Assembly: GCA_020052975.1 (NCBI GenBank)
Contig: JAGVOC010000288.1
Location: 1-15,223 of the forward strand
Direction: 5' to 3'
Length of the DNA: 15,223 nucleotides
Source of the DNA: Desulfobacterales bacterium
GTDB taxonomy: Bacteria; Desulfobacterota; Desulfobacteria; Desulfobacterales; RPRI01
A model generated the notes under the pieces. The model did not search any database, was not told where the DNA came from, and saw only the letters and a program-made list of their open reading frames with translations. Position numbers and translations under genes: made by a program. Shown one piece after another: positions 1 through 6,120 of the stretch; position 1 is the stretch's first letter, and each line of letters opens with the position of its first letter.

Positions 1-123
1 CTTCACTCTTTCCAACAACTTCTTCCTTTCTGTTTCGCTCAAGCTGTCGATAATATCACAAAGAGTATCTATAGGTATTTCTATCTCTTTGGTAATAGTT
101 TCTTTCAGTGTTATCCTTGGCAT
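1..123 (-). CDS. Antitoxin-like protein, N-terminal part (runs off window)
   Basis: An open frame starts at ATG 123-121 and stays open for 41 codons to the window edge. It begins MPRITLKETITKEIEIPIDT and continues into a helix-rich charged stretch ending ERKKLLERVK. A good Shine-Dalgarno sequence (GGGAGG) lies about 10 nt upstream of the ATG, so the start is well supported. The short, charged N-terminus resembles small antitoxin-type proteins that precede a toxin gene, but no family can be assigned from 41 residues. It follows the truncated GT2 remnant on the same strand. The function is a guess; the reading frame is solid. Confidence 0.55.
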   Translation of the reverse strand, partial: MPRITLKETITKEIEIPIDTLCDIIDSLSETERKKLLERVK

Positions 124-174
124 AAGCCTCAAACCTCCCTCTTTCGTTTAGTCTATCATAGGAACATCATCAAA

Positions 175-291
175 TCAACGCACTGTATGATCAATTACAA
201 AATTGGGATCCGTCTGATCGACGATGCTTTGTATGCAGTCCTCAATGGTTTGGGCACATCTATAACATGCTGTAACGATTGATATTTTCAT
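175..291 (-). pseudogene. Truncated GT2 glycosyltransferase remnant (38 residues)
   Basis: The frame begins ATG at 291 and reads MKISIVTACYRCAQTIEDC, then IQSIVDQTDPNF, before diverging and stopping at 177-175. This is the start of a family 2 glycosyltransferase: first beta strand, the A-C-Y motif, and the S-I-x-x-Q-T-x-P-N segment leading to the second strand. The rest of the GT-A domain (acidic DxD motif, acceptor region; typically more than 200 further residues) is absent. A Shine-Dalgarno sequence (AAGGTG) lies 8 nt upstream. It directly follows palindromic repeat copy 1. It is most likely a deletion relic of the polysaccharide locus. It might still be translated, but it cannot be an active transferase. 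Confidence 0.7.
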
Positions 292-314
292 GACTGAACA
301 CCTTTTTTTTAAAA

Positions 315-345
315 CCTTACTTACACCTCGGAGGTGTAGGTTTTT
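315..345. repeat. 31-bp palindromic intergenic repeat, copy 1
   Basis: The 31 bases are identical to copy 3 (1940-1970) and differ from copy 2 (774-804) at one base. The core tacacctcggaggtgta (322-338) is a perfect inverted repeat of 8-bp arms around a single g. A T-run follows on the plus strand. Read on the minus strand, the repeat gives the last residues and the TAA stop (323-321) of the VanZ-like gene, then a GTAAGG motif toward the GT2 remnant. Confidence 0.9.
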
Positions 346-746
346 GGTTTATGGCTAGTCGTAAGCTTGCAGGCTTTCCAGCATGATATGATTCCCAGTG
401 TGCACACGATTCCGGCGGCATTGATCATCCAGTCTGCGAACTGTCCGGTTCTGAGAGGTAGGAAGGCCTGCAGCAATTCGTCCAGTGCGGCGTATGCGAG
501 AGAGATGCATCCTGCATAAAGGAACCTCTCCAATTTCCATCCCTTGTTGCCTCCACGAAAAGCCCTGAACAGCAAAAATGCCAGAAGACCGTATTCAAAG
601 AAATGTACCGACTTGCGGACTGCGATGTGCAGCAGTTCGATCGTTCCTTTGTCTGCCAATGGGAATAACCAGATGAGAAACGGAACAATAAAGCGAGACG
701 TATTTGCATGGGTCAGCGCATCGTTTGTGGGAAGCAGGAACACCAT
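321..746 (-). CDS. VanZ-like family membrane protein
   Basis: The 141-residue product matches the VanZ-like family (named for glycopeptide-resistance VanZ; in polysaccharide loci its role is unclear). Visible hallmarks are R-K-S-V-H-F-F-E-Y at about residues 44-52, followed by a membrane segment; an A-L-D-E-L-L-Q segment (87-93); and R-T-G-Q-F-A-D-W-M-I-N (99-109). Three hydrophobic stretches are seen, at about 18-30, 50-63 and 107-122. The first start codon of the open frame is ATG 746. However, the frame upstream of it reads N-F-W-L-P-P-L-L-W-M, which looks like the normal VanZ N-terminus, and it has no start codon before the stop inside repeat copy 2. The 5' end may therefore have been damaged by the repeat. 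The C-terminal KTYTSEV and stop come from repeat copy 1. Confidence 0.8.
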   Translation of the reverse strand: MVFLLPTNDALTHANTSRFIVPFLIWLFPLADKGTIELLHIAVRKSVHFFEYGLLAFLLFRAFRGGNKGWKLERFLYAGCISLAYAALDELLQAFLPLRTGQFADWMINAAGIVCTLGIISCWKACKLTTSHKPKTYTSEV

Positions 747-773
747 CCATAAGAGCGGCGGAAGCCAAAAATT

Positions 774-804
774 CCTTACCTACACCTCGGAGGTGTAGGT
801 TTTT
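774..804. repeat. 31-bp palindromic intergenic repeat, copy 2
   Basis: It differs from copies 1 and 3 only at position 780 (c instead of t). This extends the perfect inverted repeat to 11-bp arms (778-788 and 790-800) around g789. It lies between the DUF1972-type glycosyltransferase, whose stop is at 813-811, and the VanZ-like gene. Further flanking matches, CCAAAAA at 765-771 against TTTTTGG at 800-806, lengthen the imperfect palindrome. Confidence 0.9.
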
Positions 805-810
805 GGATAA

Positions 811-1926
811 TTAGTGGAGCAGGGATTCGTATTTGCTGATCACAATAGACCAATTGTATTTTTCTTGCAATATTTTCTCATAGTATTTAAAAATTTTTTC
901 TTTGTCGATCTCTCTAAATTCTTTTTCCATAGAATCGATCAACTTGCTCAATTCCTTTTCATCTTTATAATAATATCCATATTCATTCAAGACTTCGCGA
1001 TTATAGGGGACATCGTATGCCAAGACAACGTTCTTGCTTGAAATTGCCTCAAGGAGCGATGGGTTTGTTCCTCCTACACTATGGCCATGGACATATGCAA
1101 ACGCATTTGATCTAAGCGCATATAGCTTTGGCCGGTCATAAATAGGCCCTGTGAATATAACCCTTTCTGACGGGGATTCTTCTGTCTCTTTCAGGTTGCT
1201 CACAATGATTAATTTTTTTTGACTCTTTGATTGCAGGAACCCATGGATACTTATATCGAAATTATTTTCAGGTACGTGTCTGCCGACAATCAGGTAGTAA
1301 CCGTTCTTTTCGAGCTGATATTTCTCCTTGAGCTGCTGCCAATCCTGCGGTTGATAGGAACATGCATCCACACCATAAGGGATGAACTCATATTGCTTTT
1401 TGTATTCCGATACTACATATTCGCCGATTGCAACAGAGTCCGCAATTACAACGTCGGACCATTTCACTGCCAGGCGCTCAAGCGTCTTTAACGCAAACTT
1501 TATGAACCCTCCCCAGCGTGAACGCTTCCATTCCAGTCCGTCAAGATTGACAAGTGTTCTCGTTCCGAGAATTTTTGGGAGCCACATCAGCAGACCGCCG
1601 GAAACACCAAGAAAAATTATTGCATCGTTTTTCTCGCTGAACGTACTGCGGAGAATCGAAAGACTGCTCATCGAGACTTTTTCGAGGGAGGATAATTTTG
1701 AAGCCTTAATGAAGATCCGTTTTATCTTCGGGGCTGAAAGCGAGATGCTCTGAAACTCCGGGAGAGAATATACAAAAACTTCATGACCGTATTCCACAAG
1801 TCTCTCCGCCAGTACTTCCGCAAAGGTTTCAAACCCTCCATATCTGGCAGGGATGCCACGAGAACCGATGATGGCTACTTTGATATTGCTTTTGAGACTT
1901 CGAGTTTTGCCAATCAAATTGTTCAT
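811..1926 (-). CDS. DUF1972-type glycosyltransferase (GT4-like, GT-B fold)
   Basis: A 371-residue cytoplasmic glycosyltransferase. After a 15-residue lead it has the DUF1972 signature GSRGIPARYGGFETF (residues 21-35), typical of rhamnosyltransferase-like enzymes in polysaccharide operons. The C-terminal nucleotide-sugar-binding half has Y-L-I-V-G-R-H-V-P-E-N-N (211-222) and H-G-H-S-V-G-G-T-N-P-S-L-L-E-A (280-294). Length is normal for the family. The ATG at 1926 is preceded by GTAAGG from repeat copy 3, with a 13-nt spacer, which is long. A four-codon minigene (ATG at 1937) ends in TGA overlapping this ATG, which could allow re-initiation. A start nearer residue 16 is also possible. The sugar specificity cannot be read from sequence. 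Confidence 0.9.
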   Translation of the reverse strand: MNNLIGKTRSLKSNIKVAIIGSRGIPARYGGFETFAEVLAERLVEYGHEVFVYSLPEFQSISLSAPKIKRIFIKASKLSSLEKVSMSSLSILRSTFSEKNDAIIFLGVSGGLLMWLPKILGTRTLVNLDGLEWKRSRWGGFIKFALKTLERLAVKWSDVVIADSVAIGEYVVSEYKKQYEFIPYGVDACSYQPQDWQQLKEKYQLEKNGYYLIVGRHVPENNFDISIHGFLQSKSQKKLIIVSNLKETEESPSERVIFTGPIYDRPKLYALRSNAFAYVHGHSVGGTNPSLLEAISSKNVVLAYDVPYNREVLNEYGYYYKDEKELSKLIDSMEKEFREIDKEKIFKYYEKILQEKYNWSIVISKYESLLH

Positions 1927-1939
1927 TGCCGATGCATTG

Positions 1940-1970
1940 CCTTACTTACACCTCGGAGGTGTAGGTTTTT
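1940..1970. repeat. 31-bp palindromic intergenic repeat, copy 3
   Basis: Identical over 31 bases to copy 1. The core inverted repeat occupies 1947-1963. On the minus strand it encodes the final T-Y-T-S-E-V and the TAA stop (1948-1946) of the upstream GT4 gene. It then presents GAGGTG and GTAAGG ahead of the next gene, whose ATG is at 1926. Confidence 0.9.
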
Positions 1971-3163
1971 CGGGTTCTTGCTTTCCTTTCAATGACTTTC
2001 CGATATATATCTATCATCATCTTATAATTCTTCTCCGGGGTATACTTCTTTTCATATTCTCTCCGTGCATTCTGGCCCATCCGTTTGCATTCCTCCGGAT
2101 TATTCCAAAGCCCTCTGACTTTTTCAGCAAGTTCCTGGGTATTCATTGGAGTAAATAAGAGTCCAGTCACTCTATCTGTCACAATATCAGCCATGGCACC
2201 TAAATTTGATGCTATCACCGGTTTGCAGTGCGAAAATGCTTCGATATTTGCAAGACCGAATGTTTCATAGACTATAGAAGGCATCACAAGAAATCTGGCA
2301 TTATTGAGAATCTTCCTGCATTCAAGATATGGTTTGTATCCAATGAAATCTATATTCTTTATATTCAGATCATTCACGAGGGACTTCAAATCCTTTGCTT
2401 CCGGTCCATCTCCGACGATTTTCAATAGGATATCAGGCAGGTCTTTCCATGCACCTATAAGCGTTCTGACCCCTTTTTCCTCACCGAGTCTTCCAATAAA
2501 AACAGCATAATCACCATATTGGTATTTTTCCTGTTCATACGTATCATCGACAAAATTCGGCTTTATAAAAAGCTTCGTCTCATCAAAGCCTGCCTCCAGA
2601 TATATTTTCCTCTGTGAATCAGTAAGACAGATATACCCGTCAATTTTTTTTTTGAAAGTCTTTAAATACCAGTGCAATTTAAGCATGAATGCGATAGGAA
2701 CCGACTGAAGCTTTGAACCCTTGAAGCACCCATACTCGACACTCTTGAAAAAAGCTCCGCCTTTGCATTCGTTACAGATCTTTCCACTTCTCATCAGGAA
2801 AGCCATCGGGCACAAATACCTGAAATCGTGAAGAGTTTGAATGATCGGTATGCCTGCTGAATCCGCCGCGTAGAAAACCGAGGGAGAAATGAAAGGAAAG
2901 AAATTATGCAGATGGACGATATCGGGTTTTTCTTCTGCAAGAACCTGCTTTACTTTTTTGAAGTAATTAAACGACCAGGGCACCTGAAGAATAGTTGATA
3001 GCTTCTTAAGGGCGCCTGATTTATCAAACTCGTCATTTGAGGGATTGATCTTAAGAACCGTGTGACCGTAATGTTCCAGCAGATTTGACTCTTTGTTGAA
3101 CACAATATCGTCGCCGCTCGAAGAGCCGGAGCGGTGGGAGTTATGAAGTAATAAGATTTTCAT
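1946..3163 (-). CDS. Glycosyltransferase family 4 with four-cysteine motif
   Basis: A 405-residue GT-B glycosyltransferase. The N-terminal acceptor half starts MKILLLHNSH and has D-I-V-H-L-H-N-F (81-88). A four-cysteine cluster (C118, C130, C133, C146) around R-Y-L-C-P-M suggests a structural metal site and is seen in one GT4 subgroup. The donor half has F-I-G-R-L-G-E-E-K-G (222-231) and the E-x7-E motif E-T-F-G-L-A-N-I-E (300-308). It probably transfers a sugar to a lipid-linked glycan on the cytoplasmic face of the membrane. The C-terminal KTYTSEV is not family sequence; it is encoded by palindromic repeat copy 3, which also supplies the stop. No clear Shine-Dalgarno precedes the ATG. A TATAAT sequence sits about 8 nt upstream. 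The acceptor is unknown. Confidence 0.92.
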   Translation of the reverse strand: MKILLLHNSHRSGSSSGDDIVFNKESNLLEHYGHTVLKINPSNDEFDKSGALKKLSTILQVPWSFNYFKKVKQVLAEEKPDIVHLHNFFPFISPSVFYAADSAGIPIIQTLHDFRYLCPMAFLMRSGKICNECKGGAFFKSVEYGCFKGSKLQSVPIAFMLKLHWYLKTFKKKIDGYICLTDSQRKIYLEAGFDETKLFIKPNFVDDTYEQEKYQYGDYAVFIGRLGEEKGVRTLIGAWKDLPDILLKIVGDGPEAKDLKSLVNDLNIKNIDFIGYKPYLECRKILNNARFLVMPSIVYETFGLANIEAFSHCKPVIASNLGAMADIVTDRVTGLLFTPMNTQELAEKVRGLWNNPEECKRMGQNARREYEKKYTPEKNYKMMIDIYRKVIERKARTRKTYTSEV

Positions 3164-3181
3164 TACTAAAATTATAGGGGA

Positions 3182-3208
3182 CAGGCATCAGGGGCAGGAG
3201 TCAGCAGG
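3182..3208. repeat. Short degenerate heptamer array (NNNNCAG type)
   Basis: The trinucleotide CAG recurs at 3182, 3189, 3195 and 3202 (spacing 7, 6, 7), plus once at 3205. The unit type matches the reverse complement of the CTGNNNN array at 3756-3818, so the two lie in inverted orientation on either side of the HicB/HicA genes. It occupies the gap upstream of the GT4 gene that starts at 3163. Confidence 0.55.
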
Positions 3209-3213
3209 TTTTT

Positions 3214-3447
3214 TTAAGGGAATTCAGTGTCATAAAACCGTTCACGGGTAATTCCCAAATCTTCGATGATATCATTAATAATTCCTCGCGGTATATCACC
3301 ACCATGATCTGAGAAGGTAATGAGTCTATCAGGATTCAAAGGATTGCTATAATGTCTGTGGCTGCCTTTTTGCCTCAGGAATCTGCAACCTAACTCTCTC
3401 AATCGTTTATCTAATTGACGTGCCGTAAGGGCGGGATATTTCCCCAT
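3214..3447 (-). CDS. hicA: HicA-family toxin (mRNA interferase)
   Basis: This 77-residue protein has the HicA double-stranded-RNA-binding-like fold signature. An N-terminal segment, L-T-A-R-Q-L-D-K-R-L-R-E-L-G-C (7-21), is followed by R-Q-K-G-S-H-R-H-Y (25-33) with the presumed catalytic His30, and then a D-H-G-G-D-I-P-R-G (47-55) turn before the last helix. HicA toxins cleave mRNA and are neutralised by HicB. The ATG overlaps the HicB stop by one base (TAATG, 3449-3445), so the pair is translationally coupled with the antitoxin gene first, the less common order. The length is normal and all expected motifs are intact. Confidence 0.93.
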   Translation of the reverse strand: MGKYPALTARQLDKRLRELGCRFLRQKGSHRHYSNPLNPDRLITFSDHGGDIPRGIINDIIEDLGITRERFYDTEFP

Positions 3448-3668
3448 TAAACAGCTTTCAGAACGAACTTGTCACGGAAATATTCTGGTATCGGTTTGCC
3501 AAAATCAAGAAGCGCCTCAAGATGGGATCTTGCCGCTTCCTGAAACTCAAGAATTGCATGAGCTTCTGATTCACCATAAGCATGACAGCCCGGGAGAAGA
3601 CCGGATTTGGCAATCCATACGCCGTCCTCATCCTGTCGCAATATAATTTTATCTTTCGGTATCAGCAT
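3447..3668 (-). CDS. hicB: HicB-family antitoxin
   Basis: This 73-residue protein has the HicB partial RNase-H-like core. The strand E-D-G-V-W-I-A-K-S-G-L-L-P-G-C-H-A-Y-G-E-S (14-34) is followed by the amphipathic helix A-H-A-I-L-E-F-Q-E-A (36-45). HicB binds and masks HicA. There is no C-terminal ribbon-helix-helix or HTH domain, so it resembles the short HicB variants and may not regulate DNA by itself. The start ATG at 3668 lacks a clear Shine-Dalgarno; a TAATAT sequence lies 6 nt upstream of it. A (CCGG)4 palindrome lies 42-57 nt upstream. Confidence 0.88.
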   Translation of the reverse strand: MLIPKDKIILRQDEDGVWIAKSGLLPGCHAYGESEAHAILEFQEAARSHLEALLDFGKPIPEYFRDKFVLKAV

Positions 3669-3709
3669 AGATATATATTACACAAATAAACGATCATTCA
3701 GCAAATCAA

Positions 3710-3725
3710 CCGGCCGGCCGGCCGG
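3710..3725. other. (CCGG)4 perfect palindrome upstream of hicB
   Basis: Sixteen bases of pure CCGG tetramer, fully self-complementary, lie in an otherwise AT-rich stretch between the heptamer array and hicB. No T-run follows on either strand, so it does not look like an intrinsic terminator. It could be an operator, a hairpin or a chance repeat; nothing in the sequence decides between these. Confidence 0.5.
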
Positions 3726-3755
3726 CTTCCCCCCAATTTTTGCACCCGGTCTTTT

Positions 3756-3818
3756 CCTGTACCCGTTTACCGCTCCCTGCACCCTGACTACTGATTTCTG
3801 TCAACTGCCCCCTGATAA
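3756..3818. repeat. Degenerate heptamer tandem array (CTGNNNN)
   Basis: Nine consecutive 7-bp units in exact register. The last six, starting at 3777, all begin CTG; the first three are more degenerate (CCTGTAC, CCGTTTA, CCGCTCC). The array overlaps the 3' end of the GT4 gene and contains its TGA stop (3803-3801). The last residues of that protein, L-S-G-G-S, are encoded by array units. Confidence 0.8.
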
Positions 3819-5036
3819 CTTTTCATTTAACACTTCTTCGTAAACCTTCCTTATAAATTCTCCCTTCTTCTCCCATGTATAATGCTCCCGGACCCTTTTC
3901 TTTCCGGCTTCTCCCATTTTTCTTCTCAGTTCCGGATCATTCGACAGCTTCAGGATTGCAGTTGAAAGCTCACTAATGATTTGTTCCGGATTAACAGGCT
4001 TAATCTTGATGCCGCATTGAGTATCGACAACATGAGATGCACCTGGGACATCCATACAGATAACGGGGATTCCCATAGATAAAGCATCAAACAGAACCGT
4101 TACCCCGCCTTCTTTCAGGCCAGGATTAACAAATACCGAACTCTCCAACATACAGTCAAAATACTTCTGCATGCTCAATTGTCCGGTAAAAACCACCCTG
4201 TCCCTGAGGTGTTCTGCAGAACATATACTGAGAAGTCTTTCCCTGTCACTGCCGTCTCCAACAATAATAAGCCTGATTTCATTTTGCTCTCCGACTACCT
4301 TCGATAATGCCTTAATCAGGAGATCAAATCCCCGCCATGGCTCCAATTGACCTACTGCTATTATCTGAATAACTGAATTGTCACTCACACGTTTTTCGCG
4401 GTTAACCGGCTCGGTCGCAACATCCGTTGTTACGATAACCTTATTTTTATACCTCGCAGGTATTTTTACGGCCGTATCCGATGTCTTGACTATAATACGG
4501 TTTGCCTTGCGGCAGTTGAAGAAGAACAGCCCGTTAATTTTAAGGGTACCATTAATCATGTTACGAATGATTTCCCTTATTTTCGCTTTGAAAGGATATC
4601 CCCTTGTAAAAGCTTTCGGTATTTGTTCACCCCCGCCAAGCGGGCCCCAAATGAAAGGAATGCCAAGATTTGCCATGAATGTCGGCAGCAAAATATTACC
4701 GAAGGTGATATGATGCACTATATCGAATGTTATTTGTCTATGTGTTTTTTTGGCAAGGCGAAAGGCGTTTGCTTGCCATAAGAAATAATATAAATGGACC
4801 CCCCTCTTTTTCCTCTTCCAGAAACTGAGCCACCGTGGAACATCGTAATAGACGAAGTGAAGGTTCGGAACCGGATTTTCCGTGAGTTCCCTTTCGATAA
4901 CATCCCTGTTATTCGCCCGTGTAATCACCCAAACCTCTGCAAACCTTGCAATCTGTTTCGACCAGTTCCAACCAACACCGGGCTCTGATCCTTTATGAGG
5001 CTCACAGGCATAAGCGCTAATTAAAACTTTTAACAT
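3801..5036 (-). CDS. Glycosyltransferase family 4 (GSEPGVGWNW type)
   Basis: A 411-residue GT-B glycosyltransferase. The N-terminal half has G-S-E-P-G-V-G-W-N-W (16-25), a signature of a GT4 subgroup common in exopolysaccharide loci, and G-P-L-G-G-G-E (131-137). The donor half has V-G-Q-L-E-P-W-R-G-F-D-L-L (228-240) and a K-E-G-G-V-T-V-L-F-D-A-L (308-319) loop in place of the usual E-x7-E, with conserved M-G-I-P-V-I after it. It probably adds a hexose during assembly of the lipid-linked repeat unit. The ATG at 5036 is 3 nt from the heptamer array at 5040-5095 and has no Shine-Dalgarno. The C-terminal S-G-G-S and stop lie in another array. Confidence 0.92.
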   Translation of the reverse strand: MLKVLISAYACEPHKGSEPGVGWNWSKQIARFAEVWVITRANNRDVIERELTENPVPNLHFVYYDVPRWLSFWKRKKRGVHLYYFLWQANAFRLAKKTHRQITFDIVHHITFGNILLPTFMANLGIPFIWGPLGGGEQIPKAFTRGYPFKAKIREIIRNMINGTLKINGLFFFNCRKANRIIVKTSDTAVKIPARYKNKVIVTTDVATEPVNREKRVSDNSVIQIIAVGQLEPWRGFDLLIKALSKVVGEQNEIRLIIVGDGSDRERLLSICSAEHLRDRVVFTGQLSMQKYFDCMLESSVFVNPGLKEGGVTVLFDALSMGIPVICMDVPGASHVVDTQCGIKIKPVNPEQIISELSTAILKLSNDPELRRKMGEAGKKRVREHYTWEKKGEFIRKVYEEVLNEKLSGGS

Positions 5037-5039
5037 ACT

Positions 5040-5095
5040 GATAGGTAATAGGTTATAGGTGATAGGTGATGGGTTATAGGTAATGGGTCATGGGA
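5040..5095. repeat. Heptamer tandem array A (NATRGGT), 8 units
   Basis: Eight 7-bp units in perfect register (for example GATAGGT, AATAGGT, TATAGGT, GATGGGT). The array fills the gap between the HEPN gene and the GT4 gene and contains the HEPN stop codon (5090-5088). It belongs to the same family as arrays B (5881-5922) and C (6564-6612). Confidence 0.92.
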
Positions 5096-5504
5096 GAAGA
5101 TTTTTGTTGTGGATCAGATAATCTTTTACTGCTCTTATAAAACGCTCTGCTTTTTCAATATATGGGGTTATCTGTTCTACGTTCAGTGTCGTATATTCGC
5201 GATAATCTTCCTGTTGTCTGAGCTCGAATGCCTCATTTAAAAAACGTCCAAGTTCCTTTTCAAAAATACCTTCTTTTATGAAGCGCCTGTTGAAATAGCT
5301 CAGGACACCACTGTGTTTTGACGATGAATACGGCTCATAGATAAGCAATGCCAGAACAGCATAGAACATTGCGTAATATACCCTGTTGATAACAGACCGG
5401 GAGCTTTTATTCCCCGACAGGAGAAACCCGGCTTCATCGAGACTCTCTTCGGCCTGTTTCATCCTGTATTTTGCAAGCTCTCTTTTCTTCTCCTCTACGG
5501 TCAA
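5088..5504 (-). CDS. HEPN domain protein (UPF0332-like), partner of MNT
   Basis: A HEPN-fold helical protein of 138 residues. Helix 2-3 carries R-S-V-I-N-R-V-Y-Y-A-M-F (36-47), and a later R-Q-Q-E-D-Y (96-101) is typical of the UPF0332 branch. HEPN proteins of such pairs are often RNases inhibited by the MNT partner; activity here is inferred. The frame is open upstream to 5606, but TTG at 5504 is the better start. It overlaps the MNT stop by 4 nt (TTGA) and has AAGGTG 7 nt upstream. The longer version would give a poorly conserved basic leader. The C-terminal L-L-P and stop run into array A. Confidence 0.85.
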   Translation of the reverse strand: MTVEEKKRELAKYRMKQAEESLDEAGFLLSGNKSSRSVINRVYYAMFYAVLALLIYEPYSSSKHSGVLSYFNRRFIKEGIFEKELGRFLNEAFELRQQEDYREYTTLNVEQITPYIEKAERFIRAVKDYLIHNKNLLP

Positions 5505-5833
5505 ACTCTCACACCTTCCATCTCTATTGTCTTGTAAAGCGGCGATTCGCTGAGAGGACCTTCTTCGAGTTCTTTTCTGCTGAATATAGTTGTTGTTATG
5601 AAACAATCATAGTCAAGGTTTATTTCGAATGCAAGATTTCTAATTTCAGATGCTATTTCCGGTCTATTATCCTCTATTTCTATCATGATATCAATATCAG
5701 ATTCCGGAGAAGCATCTCCCCTTGCCTTTGACCCAAATATGCAGAAATCAAGAATGTTATATTTCATCGTCAGAACTTCCTTAAACCTTAAAACAGCAGC
5801 TCTTTCATTGTCAGTGAGTTTTATATCTTTCAT
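5501..5833 (-). CDS. MNT-domain nucleotidyltransferase (antitoxin of HEPN pair)
   Basis: This 110-residue protein is a minimal nucleotidyltransferase. The motif G34-S35 followed by ten residues and D46-I-D48 fits the GSX10DXD signature of MntA-type antitoxins exactly. In characterised pairs MNT proteins nucleotidylate the HEPN partner; the same is inferred here. The gene precedes and overlaps the HEPN gene by 4 nt when the TTG start of the latter is used, indicating coupling. The ATG at 5833 has no Shine-Dalgarno. A TATACT lies 7 nt upstream, and a small inverted repeat (AAGAG/CTCTT) lies just beyond it, a possible autoregulatory site. Array B lies further upstream. Confidence 0.9.
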   Translation of the reverse strand: MKDIKLTDNERAAVLRFKEVLTMKYNILDFCIFGSKARGDASPESDIDIMIEIEDNRPEIASEIRNLAFEINLDYDCFITTTIFSRKELEEGPLSESPLYKTIEMEGVRV

Positions 5834-5880
5834 AGTCTAAAGTATAGCTAAGAGTCAGCTCTTTTACAATTATTCATACA

Positions 5881-5922
5881 TATGGGTTATGGGTTATGGG
5901 TTATAGGTTATGGGTAATTGGA
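5881..5922. repeat. Heptamer tandem array B (TATGGGT)
   Basis: Five clear units from 5881 to 5915 (four TATGGGT and one TATAGGT), with a sixth degenerate unit to 5922. The array contains the stop codon (5910-5908) of the split S23-type gene and separates it from the MNT/HEPN pair. It is in the same plus-strand orientation as array A and inverted relative to array C. Confidence 0.9.
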
Positions 5923-6120
5923 ACGGACCTTAATTAATTTACCGAGCATTTTCCCAATCGTCATATATTCCTGAGATACATATGAAAATTCTTCAGCTGT
6001 TATGTAACCAATTTCTCTACTGATTTCAAGTTGTGTTAAAAGTTCTGCAAGCGATCCCTTGGCAATGTATAAGAATCTTACTGAATCTTTTTTATTTGTA
6101 TTGCGTTCATCTCCTTCTGC
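5908..6120 (-). pseudogene. Four-helix-bundle (S23-type) protein, C-terminal half
   Basis: Seventy codons beginning AEGDERNTNK at 6120 and ending S-N-Y-P-stop in array B. The segment F-L-Y-I-A-K-G-S-L-A-E-L (16-27) is the conserved third helix of the four-helix-bundle family related to proteins encoded in 23S rRNA intervening sequences. It has no start of its own. It continues in the same frame from the GIY-YIG stop (TGA 6138-6136), with five codons between. Together with the half at 6411-6569 it would make a protein of about 120 residues, the normal family length. It is split by the inserted element at 6121-6418. Confidence 0.85.

Noticed and set aside
322..345. Palindromic repeat with T-run as an intrinsic terminator
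   Set aside because: The T-run follows the stem only on the plus strand, where no gene ends. The perfect arms leave a one-base loop, and downstream genes on the minus strand continue.
544..798. Plus-strand frame of 84 codons that also ends TYTSEV
   Set aside because: The ending is only the palindrome read from the other strand. The rest is antisense to the VanZ-like gene and resembles no protein family.
814..1995. Plus-strand frames antisense to the DUF1972-type glycosyltransferase
   Set aside because: They are shadows of the convincing minus-strand gene, with no ribosome sites or recognisable domains.
5505..5606. Extended HEPN start at ATG 5606
   Set aside because: It would overlap most of the end of the MNT gene and add a basic, low-complexity leader. 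The TTG at 5504 has a Shine-Dalgarno and a normal 4-nt overlap.
5881..5922. Heptamer arrays as a CRISPR array
   Set aside because: Units are 7 bp and contiguous, with no spacers and no cas genes nearby.
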